DNA of 64,000 nucleotides, taken from positions 102,001-166,000 of the forward strand of contig CANJKZ010000410.1 in NCBI GenBank assembly GCA_947471745.1, in the 5' to 3' direction. Under the pieces are notes generated by a model that did no database searches, was not told the origin of the DNA, and worked only from the letters and a program-made list of their open reading frames with translations. Positions within the stretch are counted from its first letter, which is position 1. The number at the start of each line of letters is the position of its first letter. This stretch comes from Closterium sp. Naga37s-1. Lineage: Eukaryota > Streptophyta > Zygnematophyceae > Desmidiales > Closteriaceae. A program made the position numbers and the translations under genes. This document shows, piece by piece, positions 40,129 through 50,880 of the stretch.

Positions 40129-43100
40129 CTAAGAGGAGTACTCACCCGCGATCGCCTCAGCGTAAGAGCGCGAGGTAGGGATGTCAAGTGCATTCGGGTC
40201 TCCCTCAGGGCAAAGCAGCATGGATGCGAAACGAGGTAAAGCAGCCGCAAGACACTCAAGCTCAAACTGTCTGTCCTCAAGTACGTCATTGTCAAGGGCA
40301 AGCTCACCCCCGACGGACGGAGGAAAGACAGACTCAGACTCAGTGATAAGACTCGCGACGTTGTCGAGACGACTCCTAGCTGCAAAGTCGACTAACTCAG
40401 TGACCAGGGAAAACGCTGCAGTAGACTCAAGTTCAGGGTTAGTGACGTCAATAGCGAGGAGACGAGTGATAGTAGGACTGGCAGCAAGAGCAAGGTCGGA
40501 CTCAGGATCAGGAACGTGCCGAAGAGAGGACGCGGGAGGCTCAGGCAGGACAACACGCTGTGAAATAGAGGAAGGATGAAGTGTCATGCCGTGAGTGCTT
40601 GGGACAGCAGGAGGACGTGGACGGGCGACACGAGGAGCACGAACACGTGTGGAAGCACGAGTCTCAGGCTCACGACGCTCAGTCAGGGCATCAGTCACCT
40701 CAGTGTGAGGAGCAGGCGCAAGCAGCGGGGAGCCAGGCAGTAGCTGTGGCTGAGACTGGTCTGTCAGTGGATACAGGAGGGGTAGAGGGAGTCCAGTGGA
40801 AGACAGGAGACTAAGAACCTGGCGAATGACCGAGTTAGGCGGCGGTAGGGACGACTGCGGCTGCGGGTAGAAAAACGGTCTGCGCAGGGCAGTTTCAGCA
40901 GCTCCAGCTCCTCCAGCACCAGTAGCACCAGCAGCTGCAGCAGCACCCCCAGCACCTCCAGCACCAGCAGCACCACTAGCTCCGGAAGCGCGAGGACCTC
41001 TAGCACCAGTAGTAACTCCAGCACCTCTAGTGCCAGCAGCTCCAGTAGCACCTCCAGCACCTCCAGCACCAGCAGTACCACTTGCTCCGGCAGCTCCAGC
41101 ACCAGCAGCACCTCCAGTACCTCCACTGCCAGCAGCTCTAGTAGGACCTCCAGTTCGAACAGCTCCACCAGCTCCGACAGCTCCAGCACCTCCAGTTTGA
41201 GCACCTCCAGGACCAGCACCTCCAGTACCTCCAGCTCCAGCGCCTCTAGCACCAGCAGTACCTCCAGCACCTCCAGCACTAGCTGTACCTCCAAGACTAG
41301 TAGGTCCAGCACCTGCAGCAGCAGTAGCACCACTAGGACGAGTAGCTCTGGCACCTCCAGCACCAGCAGCACCTCTATTACCTCCAGCACTAGCAGCACC
41401 TCCAGCACCAGCAGTACCTCTAGTACCTCCAGCACCAGCAGTACCTCCAGGACTAGCAGCTCCAGCACCAGCAGGACCGTACCCTCCACCACCAGGACTG
41501 CCTCGCCAAACGATCCACGCACGAATCGCCTGCGGCGAGAGCGTCTCAAGTAGGTCAGGCTGCGGTGGCTGTCTAGCTCCAGGACCTCCAGCAGGGTCAC
41601 CCACAGCTCCACCGCCACTAGGACTCACAGGACCCCCAGAGTCAGCAACCCCAGTCGCAGCACCCCAAGAACCAGCACCCCTAGTCGTAGCACCCCCAGA
41701 ACCCTCACCCTCTGGCTCAGCACCCCCAGACTCAGCACCAGCAGTCTCAACTCCAGAGTCCACAGCAGCAGGCTGCGGAGGCAGCGTAGACGGCCGAGGC
41801 GGAAAACCAAGGGGGGTCTCCAAGCGTGGAGAGCGGCGAGTGGCCGCCGTGTCGTCAGCGGCGGGGTCACCCCCCTCAGCTGGGCCAGAGGAGTCAGAAG
41901 AGACCTCTAAAGGCTCAACCAAGGGGGGTGGGTCTACCTGAGACACACCTAAGGGAGCAGGACCCTGTGGGGGGAGGGGGTCTACCAGGGGGGGGACTGG
42001 TACCAAGAAAAGAGGCGCTAGGGGGAACGGGTGGGACGCGTGCGGGTGGAGCCTGTAGTAACAGACAGACTCGTCAAACGTGACGTCCTGGGAGGAGAAG
42101 ACTCGACGCGAGCGCGGGTGGTAAAACTGCCACGGCGGGGCATCGGTGGGGAAGCCAAGGAAGACGCAGCGGAGAGTGCGAGAGGAGAGCTTGTTCGCTG
42201 TGGCATCGCGAACAAGGGAGAGCGCGCCCCAGACCTGAAACACCGACGCATCGCCAACCTTCCCTGTCCACCGGAGTGTGAGCGAGGTCTCTGGCTCAGA
42301 GACACGGGGCCAGAGGTTGGGCTGATGCGCAGCGTATCGGACCGCAAACGGCCACAGAAAATGGGGAGCATCCGCATGGATCATGGAGGTACGAGCAACC
42401 TCCATGATCAAGCCAATGCAATGCTCAGCAATCCCATTTTGCTGAGGAGAGGCCGGAAGTGTGAACGACTGGACGATGCCCTCGTCTCGACAGAACTCCG
42501 CAAGGAGGTCAGAAGATAACTCACCGCCCCTGTCAGAGTGCAGACGCAGGACTGGAAATTCCTGACTGAATCGCTCGCGCAGCTGGCGACGAGTAGCACA
42601 GATCCAAGGGATCAAAAAACCGCTGACGTCCGCCTTGCGCCGCAAGGGGAAGATAGTGGTGTAACGTGTGTAGTCGTCAACAACCAGCAGGAAGTAGCGC
42701 TCCTGGTCTGTTCCACCGACAGGGGCTGGGTCCCAAACGTCCATGTGGAGAGTCTTCAGAGGAGCAGTGGTCGGAGGAAACTCGGAGGAGTGAGGAGCGG
42801 CGCGCTGCCGCCCCTCGACGCAAGGAAGGCACGGCAGGGCATGCGAGTGCGGGAGGGAGGGCAGGGACCTGGGAAGGCCACAGAGAAGGAGACGGGAGTG
42901 CATACTACGGAGACGCGGTAGGGAGGGGTGACCGAGGCGGTGGTGCCAGAGGAGAGTCTTGTGGGAGAGTACCCGACACGAGCAAGACGCTGCAAGCTGA
43001 CCAGACGCAGACACCTGACTCGACGCAGCCACCTGACCTGCCGCAGCCACCTGTGCAGACGCAGTGGTCAGTGTGTACAGACTAGACCCAGGGCGTCGAG

Positions 43101-43770
43101 TGAACATAGCCAGGGGACGGCCAGTCCGGGAGCACGTACAGATCGCCACACGCTGCCCTCCAGGAATTAAGGTATCAACCCAGACATCCTGAATGGCAGC
43201 GTTGCTCACCAAGTTCGTCAAGAACGTGGGGAGGTGGAGACCTGACAAAGAACCGGAGGGGACTGCTGGACACGGGAGGACAGTGGAGGCTCGCGCCACT
43301 ACTGGGCCCCCAGTGGGGTCAGCCAGTGAGACCGGTACTGGTGTAGCAAGTGGTGTGAGTGAGGTGCAGTCACGAAAGAAGCAACGTGACGTGCCTGAGT
43401 CAAGTGTGAAAGTGTGCAAAGCCTCAGCTGAGGAAGGACCTGTGGCGGGAGACGCACGAGCACCTAAAGCTGCAGCAGACTCACTAGCACCTAGTGCGGC
43501 AGCAGACTCACTAGCACCTAGTGCAGCAGCCTCGACAAAACCAGTGACACATCGCTGAGGAAACAACTCACTAAGCACCTGCGGGGAGAAGGTCGCTTGC
43601 TGACTCTGCTGCCGTCTCTGCGCAGTACATAGAAAACCAAAACCTCCACCACCTGGACGGGCTCGCTGAAGAACCCACTCGCGAAGCTGTAGAGGGGTGG
43701 GGTCGTCCGGGAGAGGCAGTGACCGCCGCTGTCCACCCCTAGCTGCTGCAACTGCCGTGATAGTGGCCAT
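40129..43770 (-). CDS. Copia F protease-integrase-linker frame (unit 2)
   Basis: Copy of the 1,213-residue frame. Differences from unit 1 include Leu for Phe after RGGE in the integrase core (about 42516), Gly for Glu in LRWTGK (about 42262) and Thr for Ser in the Pro-rich segment (about 41785). The Phe-to-Leu change lies next to a catalytic motif. Gag is absent as in unit 1. Confidence 0.88.
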   Translation of the reverse strand: MATITAVAAARGGQRRSLPLPDDPTPLQLREWVLQRARPGGGGFGFLCTAQRRQQSQQATFSPQVLSELFPQRCVTGFVEAAALGASESAAALGASESAAALGARASPATGPSSAEALHTFTLDSGTSRCFFRDCTSLTPLATPVPVSLADPTGGPVVARASTVLPCPAVPSGSLSGLHLPTFLTNLVSNAAIQDVWVDTLIPGGQRVAICTCSRTGRPLAMFTRRPGSSLYTLTTASAQVAAAGQVAASSQVSASGQLAASCSCRVLSHKTLLWHHRLGHPSLPRLRSMHSRLLLCGLPRSLPSLPHSHALPCLPCVEGRQRAAPHSSEFPPTTAPLKTLHMDVWDPAPVGGTDQERYFLLVVDDYTRYTTIFPLRRKADVSGFLIPWICATRRQLRERFSQEFPVLRLHSDRGGELSSDLLAEFCRDEGIVQSFTLPASPQQNGIAEHCIGLIMEVARTSMIHADAPHFLWPFAVRYAAHQPNLWPRVSEPETSLTLRWTGKVGDASVFQVWGALSLVRDATANKLSSRTLRCVFLGFPTDAPPWQFYHPRSRRVFSSQDVTFDESVCYYRLHPHASHPFPLAPLFLVPVPPLVDPLPPQGPAPLGVSQVDPPPLVEPLEVSSDSSGPAEGGDPAADDTAATRRSPRLETPLGFPPRPSTLPPQPAAVDSGVETAGAESGGAEPEGEGSGGATTRGAGSWGAATGVADSGGPVSPSGGGAVGDPAGGPGARQPPQPDLLETLSPQAIRAWIVWRGSPGGGGYGPAGAGAASPGGTAGAGGTRGTAGAGGAASAGGNRGAAGAGGARATRPSGATAAAGAGPTSLGGTASAGGAGGTAGARGAGAGGTGGAGPGGAQTGGAGAVGAGGAVRTGGPTRAAGSGGTGGAAGAGAAGASGTAGAGGAGGATGAAGTRGAGVTTGARGPRASGASGAAGAGGAGGAAAAAGATGAGGAGAAETALRRPFFYPQPQSSLPPPNSVIRQVLSLLSSTGLPLPLLYPLTDQSQPQLLPGSPLLAPAPHTEVTDALTERREPETRASTRVRAPRVARPRPPAVPSTHGMTLHPSSISQRVVLPEPPASSLRHVPDPESDLALAASPTITRLLAIDVTNPELESTAAFSLVTELVDFAARSRLDNVASLITESESVFPPSVGGELALDNDVLEDRQFELECLAAALPRFASMLLCPEGDPNALDIPTSRSYAEAIAGEYSS

Positions 43771-44893
43771 GACTGGCAGTGACGATAGAGAGCAGCAGCA
43801 GTAAGTAGCAGCAGCAATAAGGGGCGACTGTTGCAGCAAGTAGCAGCAAGTAGCGCTGAGCAGCAGCAGCAGCGCTTAGTAGCAGTAGCAGTGCATGCAG
43901 CAGAAGCACGCAGCAGCAAGGGCTGTAGCGGCAGCAGCAAGGGCTGTAGCGGCAGCAGCAAGGGCTGTAGTGGTAGCAGCAAGGGCTGTGGCGGCAGCAG
44001 CAAGGGCTGTAGCGGCAGCAGCAAGGGCTGTAGCTGCACTAGCAGGGCTGTAGCTGCAGTAACAGGGGCTGGAGCGGCAGCAGCAGGGGCTGTAGCGGCA
44101 GCAGCAAGGGCTGTAGCGGCAGCAGCAAGGGCTGTAGCTGCAGTAGATGGGGCTGGGGCGGCAGCAGCAGGGGCTGTAGCGGCAGCAGCAAGGGCTGTAG
44201 CTGCACCAGTAGGGCTGTAGCTGCAGTAACAGGGGCTAGAGCGGCAGCAGCAGGGGCGCAATTCGAGTAGGAAAAGCGGCCTGCCTAGGGGCGCAATTCA
44301 GGCAGGAAAAACGGCCAGCCTAGGGGCGCGATCCGGGCAGGAAAAACGGCCTGCCTAGGGGCACGATTCGGGTAGGAAAAACGGCCTGCCTAGGGGCGAG
44401 ATTTGGGCAGGAAAAACGGCCAGCCTAGGGGCGCGATTCGGGCAGGAAAAACGGCCAGCCTAGGGGCGCGATTCGGGCAGGAAAAACGGCCAGCCTAGGG
44501 GCGCGATTCGGGGCAGAAAAACGGCCTGCCTAGGGGCGCGATTCGAGCAGGAAAAACGGCCTGCCTAGGGGCGCAATTCGGGCAGGAGAAACAGCCAGCC
44601 TAGGGGCGCGATTCGGGGAGGAAAAACGGCCTGCCTAGGGGCGCGATTCGGGCGGGAAAAACGACCTGCCTAGGGGCGCGATTCGGGCAGGAAAAATGGG
44701 CAGAACGGAACTAACGGTGGGCCCTAAACGAGTGGTCCTACAGATGGACCTGCTCTGAAACCATATTGAAAGAACTGTGCAGGAATGAATGACTAGCAAG
44801 CAAGGATGAGTACAAGTACTAGGTTTGACCTAAAGTGTTGTACTCAGTAGAAGCTACCCCACTACAGCCTACACATACAAATGTAATTTGATA

Positions 44894-45113
44894 GTATCGT
44901 GTGCACGTTGCAGCGCGAAGCTGCCTGACTGCTCCAGGACTGTACTGTATTTCCCCCGTTGACAACTCGTGGCTGCAGCAATTTTGCCACGTGCAGATTC
45001 TGCATGTGGCAGAGGGGTGCCCGTGTGAGTTTAATCAATATATAGAGGAAAATTCATACTAAGTAAAGATTCGCATTTCAGGGGTCGTACCCTCTGTAGT
45101 CTGAGGACCCATT
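44894..45113. other. Spacer between Copia F and Copia J (unit 2)
   Basis: Copy of 36500-36719. No coding or repeat signal was seen. Confidence 0.6.
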
Positions 45114-45548
45114 TGTTGGAAACAAGTAATTTAAATGCTTCTGAAGTATCGAAGCAATAACATGAAACGGAGCAGACTACAGCGAAACAACACGCGAGTC
45201 AACAAACGTAACAGCTGGAGGTTACGCGAAGGTCAAAGGTCGCTAACCAATGACTCAACGAAAAATACAGCGCGACAGTAAGGACAAATAACTGACTCGA
45301 TATTGAGCAGTTACCCGAGTCGTCACTGTATTGAACCGCAACAGCAAAAACAGTTAAAGTCGCATCTCTTTGTATTCCTTGTAATCATATATACTCTTGT
45401 ATCTCTGTGCTTTAATTAATCTATCTCGCTCTCACATACTAGTGCAAGGTGGTTCAAGTAATCTTATTATTACGCTTCCGCAATTACAACATTCCTACTC
45501 AAAAGGTCTTAGCCTTGAAAAGATCCTAAGGGTTTTTTCAGCCCAACA
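45114..45548 (+). repeat. 5' LTR of Copia J (435 bp)
   Basis: Starts TGTTGG and ends CCAACA, a 6-bp terminal inverted repeat. The primer site TGGTATGAGAGCC follows directly at 45549. AT-rich with a TATATA block near 45390, typical of a plant Copia promoter region. No matching 3' LTR is in the window. Confidence 0.92.
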
Positions 45549-45552
45549 TGGT

Positions 45553-47187
45553 ATGAGAGCCTCCAAGGCAAGATCGATTACCCAAACTCCTACAACAATA
45601 CAAGGCATGGCAACTCAGAAGGAGAGGAGCTCCTCCAACGGATCTCCCGGCACTACTCCTACTCCACCTCCAGCCTCTGGCCTACTGACAGAGGAAGGCA
45701 CAGCAACAAGACCAGCTGCGGAGTCTACCGAAACTCCCGGGAATCAAGCAGCAGGCTTCGACCCAAGCATGATGGAGAATTTTTTCTCCTTCATGTCCTT
45801 CTACGAGCAACACCAGCAAGCAGCTCCTACGCAATCAAACAACAGCGACAACAACAACAATGGGGTTACTCCAATGAGCCTTGACGGTTCATCTTATGCG
45901 CGTGGGAACAAGCAGCGACCTATCTTTGCCCCGTACGAGCCTCAACGTGGCTCCATCAGCTTCATGCCACACCAACAGCCTTCACCTGGACAAGAGAAGA
46001 TACTGGACGTGCTTCAGGTTTAATCACAGTTTGCACACGTTTTGAAGCTGCAGACATCAACACCCTTTGACGGAAAGGAATTCTATACCTGGTCATTCGA
46101 GTTCGAGTTGATGATGGAGGGCGCGCAAATTCTTGGATTCTTCGACGGGTCCCTGCCATACCCAATACACGGGACGCAGTACGACAAGCAGCAGTACACA
46201 TATCAGACGTTGATGGCGTACACAATACTTCTACGAAATATAACACCAAACGAGCAGCAGAACATCCGGTCTAATCGAGGATACGGCAACTCCGCCGAAC
46301 TAGCGTACGACCACCTAAAGAACCTGTATCAAGCAACAGACAGTGTTAATCAATGTCGTCTCATGGCACAGTTGACAACAGTGGAAATGAAACCCGGCGA
46401 AAAGGGAATGGCGTATATCAGCCGTTGTCGTGGACTGCGTGACAGACTCCTTCGATGCGGAGGATCGATATCCGAAGAAGCCTTCATAACAGTTATCATC
46501 GCTGGCCTCGGTCCTCATTGACGCTCCACTCGAGCACTCCTTCGAGCTCACGGGAAAATCTCCGAAGCAGCACTCTGCGTCGAAATTCACGCTGAACAAC
46601 AGGATATGGACATACACGAGGAACGACACAAGAAGAGAACGTCAGTACCAGAGTTCGCGTTTCACACTCAACGGCGCTACAACAACAACAACAATCGACA
46701 AAACAACCGTCAAGTTCAACAGTACGTCCCACCGTTCTGTCACCTCTGCAAGACGTCAGGACATCCTCGCACACACTGCCCGAATCAGCAGCAGTCGACA
46801 TTGTCGCATCGTCAACTTCGGCCCTCAAGTAGTCAAGTGGCTTCTACACAGGCGCATCCCACCAATCAAGTACAGTCTTCAACGTCATCAACGACAAAAC
46901 CTGCGCAAGGCACAAGAAACATCGTGAGCTGTATGACAAGAACGACAGACTCCTGCATCACCGGATCACCACCGTACTACTCACCAGAAGAACAGCTCGA
47001 CGAGAGCACTCCTCGCCGCGAATCACTGGAGCCCAACCCGACGTACGCAGCCATCGCCCAGAGCGAGCCGTCCGGGAAAGACACCTGGTTCTTGGATAGC
47101 TGCTGCGGACAGCACATGTGTTCCTCGGGTCGCTTCGTTCAACAGGAACACCAACTTCAGCGCGAAGTTGTAATCACAGTTGCCAAC
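45553..47187 (+). pseudogene. Copia J gag and protease start
   Basis: In-frame ATGs are at 45553 (inside the primer site) and 45607 (MATQKERSSS). A Gln/Asn-rich N-terminus is followed by a UBN2-like gag (FDGKEFYTWSFEFELMM), a CCHC knuckle CHLCKTSGHPRTHC near 46740, and the protease region WFLDSCCGQHM near 47090. There the usual DSGAS reads DSCCG, so the protease motif is altered or divergent. Only two in-frame stops occur: TAA at 46021 and TGA at 46519. The frame is cut at 47187 by Copia K. Confidence 0.88.
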
Positions 47188-47306
47188 TGTGAAGAGAACA
47201 ACAGGAATGAATGGACTATGAAAGTGTGAGATACAAATATGAAAGCTGTACCCCTTAGTGTCTACCCCACTACAGCCTACATAGGCTAAGGCATGTATAT
47301 CTGACA
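47188..47306 (-). repeat. 3' LTR of Copia K
   Basis: 119 bp, TGTGAAGAGAAC to ATCTGACA, next to the family polypurine tract. Confidence 0.94.
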
Positions 47307-47509
47307 CACCCCCATAGGCAAAGTGGGGGAGAACTAGCGGTCACAAGACCAGTCAAGCAAAGCAAAGCAAAGCAAGCTCAGGGTGGATCACAACGTCACC
47401 ACACAGTCTGAGCACAGGGTCAAAGGCCACAAGGCCAGTTCACATGCAAGTGCATATATAAAGGTAAACAAGCAAGTGCAGGTATATATAGATCACAGAA
47501 CAAGCAAAG

Positions 47510-49215
47510 TCAAGAGGTAAGCAAGTGAGGCCAAGTAGGCACAAGACCTAGCATAGTACAGAAGCGCTGATGATCACAAGGCTGAAGTGCCTTGGTAAAG
47601 ATATCAGCAGTGTTGGCCTGAGAGGCCACGTAAGCAAGGCGCAGCTGGCCACGCTGCTGCAGCTCACGAGCAAGGAAGTAGCGAAGAGCAATGTGCTTCG
47701 TTCTGTGCTCCAGTCTGTGCTCCCGACACAAGGCCAGCATGGCCTTGTTGTCTACGTACAGAACTGGAGGAGAACGAGGCGGCTCTCCCAGGTCAGTCAG
47801 CAAGTAGGTGAGCCAGCGTAACTCCTGTGCAGCCATGGCCCCTGCGTAGATCTCAGCCTCACAACTGGAGCTGAGAACAGAAGACGAGCGGGTAGACCGC
47901 CACGAAACAGAGCCGGAACCAAGGCTGAAGGTGTAACCCTGTGACGACCGCTGCGTAGCCAGGTCGTCCACCCAAGACGCGTCTGCGTGACCAGTGAGGA
48001 CCACTGGACTCCGCCCTCCAAGCACTAGCCCCAAGCCCGAAGTACTGCACAAGTAGCGCAACACCCTCTTCGCTGCAGCCATGTGCTCTGGTCGGTGTCT
48101 CCCAGGAGCAACATAGCGTGCCAGAATGCTCAGAGGGTATGCTAGGTCAGGTCGAGTGCAGGTCATCAGGTACATGAGGCAGCCAACAAGCTCTGGGTAC
48201 GGGCCACTCGGCTCTACGGACTCATCCGAAGGCAGAGCTGAGAGCGAGTGGCGAGTAGACAGAGGAGTGGCCTGAGGCGAGGAGTACGTGAAGTCGAAGC
48301 GCTGAAGGACCTGCTGCACCATGTGTGACTGAGTCAGGTGATGGTGCGCCGTGCTCTGTCCCGAGTGATCTGCAAGCCAAGATAGCTGCGCAGTTCACCC
48401 AGGTCTGTGCACGTGTGTCTCTTTTGCAGCTCGGACTTCACGTGGGTGAGTCCAGCAGTGTCAGCTGTAGCAAAGACCAAGTCGTCGACGTACACGAGGA
48501 TGTAGAACGGCGGCAGTAAAGTGTCGGTGCGAAGATACAGCGACGGGTCAGCAGTGGAAGGAGTAAACCCAAGAGCCGCAAGCGTAGTCCTCAGTGTGTC
48601 GTGCCACTCACGTGGCGCCTGGCGGAGACCGTAGACTGGCCGCCGGAGGCTCCACTGGGTACCAGGGGGAAACGACCCAGTGAAGCCAGGTGGGCGGCGC
48701 AGCCAGATCTCCTCGTGCAGACTGCCCTGTAGGAAAGCAGTGCTGAAGTCAAGGGAGTGAAGCTCGTAGTCACGCTGAGCAGCAACGTGCAGCAGAACCC
48801 GAAGAGTGGTCATCTTCGGGGTCGGGGAGAAGGTCTGAAAGTAGTCAACTCCCTGCCGCTGACTGAAGCCTCGAGCCACGTACCGCGCCTTGAAGACAGG
48901 CGGAGAACCCGGCGGCCCCTTCACCCTGAAAATCCACATGCCACTGACGATGTTCGCCCCAGGTGGGGGAACCTCGTCGACGTAGGTGCCTGTGGACTTC
49001 CAGGAAGCCATCTCTGCGTCCATGGCTGCCTGCCACTGAGAGGAGTAAGGACCCTCTATCGCCTCTGCGTAAGAGCGCGGGGTCGGGATGTCTGGTGCAT
49101 CCGGGTCTCCCTCAGGGGCAAGCAGCGTGGACACGAGATGAGGTAAAGCAGCAGCAAAACACTGGAACTCCTCCTGTCGGTCCTCAAGGACGTCCGTGCT
49201 AAGAGCACACTCACC
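47510..49215 (-). pseudogene. Copia K RT and RNase H
   Basis: Pre-RT end and RT read openly from 49134 to 48334 (MWIFRVKGPPG, ARGFSQRQGVD, TAFLQGSLHEEIWLRRPP, YGLRQAPREW, YVDDLVFA near 48480). RNase H reads openly from 48322 to 47510 (SCEAEIYAGA, VLYVDNKAMLALCREH, ANTADIFTKAL). A small deletion near 48335 in the LTQSH motif puts RT and RNase H in different frames. The Gln codon that is TAG in C, F and I is intact here. Confidence 0.9.
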
Positions 49216-50880
49216 CCGACGGATGGAGGACAGACAGACGCAGACTCAGCAACAAGACTCTCGGCGTAGTCTAGGCGACAGTGAGCAGCGAAGTCGACAA
49301 GCTCGGCAACTAAGGCAGACGCAGCAGTGGACTCAAAGGAAGGGTCAGTGACAATAGTGGCTAGGACACGTGTGACAGTAGGACTGGCAGCACGAAGGGA
49401 GTCAGACTCCGGGTCAGCAAGAGCAGGAAGAGAGGACGCTGGAGGAGACGGCAAAGGGACACGCTGAGACGCAGTGGAAGGACGCAGTGCCATCTGATGC
49501 GTGCCCGGGACGGCAGGAGGACGCGAACGTGGAACACGACGACTAGTGCGAGCAGTGCGAACAGGCGACGCAGGACGCGACTCAGGCTCACGACGCTCAG
49601 CAAGACCTCCAGTGGGACCAGCGTAGGGAGAAGGAGCAGGCAGAGGGGAGACCAGCTGTAACTGTGACTCAGACTGGACAGGCGGAGGACACTCTAAGGA
49701 AGGAGCAGGACTAGGAGAAGGCGGAAGACCAAGAACCTGCTCAAGGAGCGGAACGAAGTACGGCCGTGGCCGCGCAGCACCTCCAGAACCAGCAGGGACA
49801 ACACCAGTAACCCCAGCGTCAGCTCCAACTCCAGCAGCACCACCAGCTCCAGTACCTCCAGCAGCTCCAGCTCCAGCAGGACCACTAGCAGACACAACCG
49901 CTCCGGCTCCAGTACCTCCAGTAGCACCCACTCCAGCAGCACCACCAGCTCCAGCTCCACCAGTAGCTCCAGCACCAGGAGCACCACCAGGCCTAGCAGC
50001 TCTAGTACCTCCAGTACGAGCACCTCCGGGACCTGTGTCTCCAGCACCCCCAGCATAAGCAGAACCTCCAGTACCGGCTCCAGCGGCACCTCCAGCTCCA
50101 GAAACTCCAACAGCAGCAGAACCTCCAGCACCGGCAGCACCTCCAGCTCCAGCAGCACGGCTCCAGCGGCGAGCAAACCACTCGCGCAGCTCCTGTGGAG
50201 AGGGAAGCTCCCGCCGGGACAAAGCACCCGAAGGACCGCCAGGTCGAGCACCGATAGGCTCCACACCCCCACTCCCAGCAGCCCCAGACTCAGTACCCCC
50301 AGAAGCAGCACCCCCAGGCCCCGCACGCTCAGGCTCAGCATCCCCAGACCCAGTACCCCCAGGCTCCGCACGCTCAGGCTCAGCACCCCCAGACCCAGCA
50401 CCCCCAGGCTCCGCACGCTCAGGCTCAGCACCCCCAGACCCAGCACCCCCAGGCTCCGCACGCTCAGGCTCAGCACCCCCAGACGCACCAGAGTCAGCAG
50501 CTACCTCGACAGGCTCGACTGCATCTACCTGGGACACACCTGAGGGGGCAGGACCCTGAGGGGGGAGGGGGTCTACCGGGGGGGGACCGGGAGCGAGGAA
50601 GAGCGGCGGGGGGGGGAGGGGGGCAGTGCGGTAGGGGAAGAGACGGTAGTACGGAACCGACTCGTCAAACGTGACGTCCTGGGAGGACAGAACACGACGC
50701 GAGGTGGGGTGGTAAAACTGCCAACCAGGCGCGTCAGGGGGAAAGCCGAGGAAGACGCAAGGAACAGCACGGGAGGACAGCTTGTCCGCAGACAAGTCTC
50801 GGACGAAAGCTCGAGATCCCCAGACACGGAACGCAGACGCATCACCAACCTTCCCCGTCCACCGCAGAGTGACCCGGCAG
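49216..50880 (-). pseudogene. Copia K post-integrase region and linker
   Basis: One open frame covers the LRWTGKVGDASAF segment, SSQDVTFDESVPYY, the Pro-rich DPLPPQGPAPSG segment, a GGAEPERAEPGGAGSG repeat (about 50480-50330), the collagen-like tract (50150-49790) and the pre-RT block (49500-49220). Small frame breaks separate it from integrase near 50880 and from RT near 49216. The AEPERAEPGG decapeptide is repeated almost exactly at the DNA level, so this part expanded recently. Confidence 0.85.

Larger units (their letters stand above)
38833..44893 (-). mobile_element. Copia F (unit 2)
   Basis: Copy of 30439-36499. Its 21-bp array lies at 43899-44254, 35-bp array at 44260-44701, primer site near 44755 and LTR at 44767-44893. 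The 35-bp array has the same number of units as in unit 1, with three single-base differences noted. Confidence 0.92.
36940..45333. repeat. Tandem duplication, unit 2 (8,394 bp)
   Basis: Second copy of 28546-36939. It contains the E gag start, E LTR, F1, F2 and part of the J LTR. The reading frames carry the same nonsense codons as unit 1, so these arose before the duplication. Confidence 0.95.

Noticed and set aside
28546-45333. Two independent insertions of F beside E as an explanation of the repeat
   Set aside because: The copies share non-element flanks and both breakpoints lie inside coding or LTR sequence, so transposition cannot generate them.
45114-45548. J LTR read as a host promoter with a new gene at 45397
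   Set aside because: TGTTGG/CCAACA ends, an adjacent Met-tRNA primer site and gag motifs downstream identify an LTR. The open frame before 45553 has no ATG.
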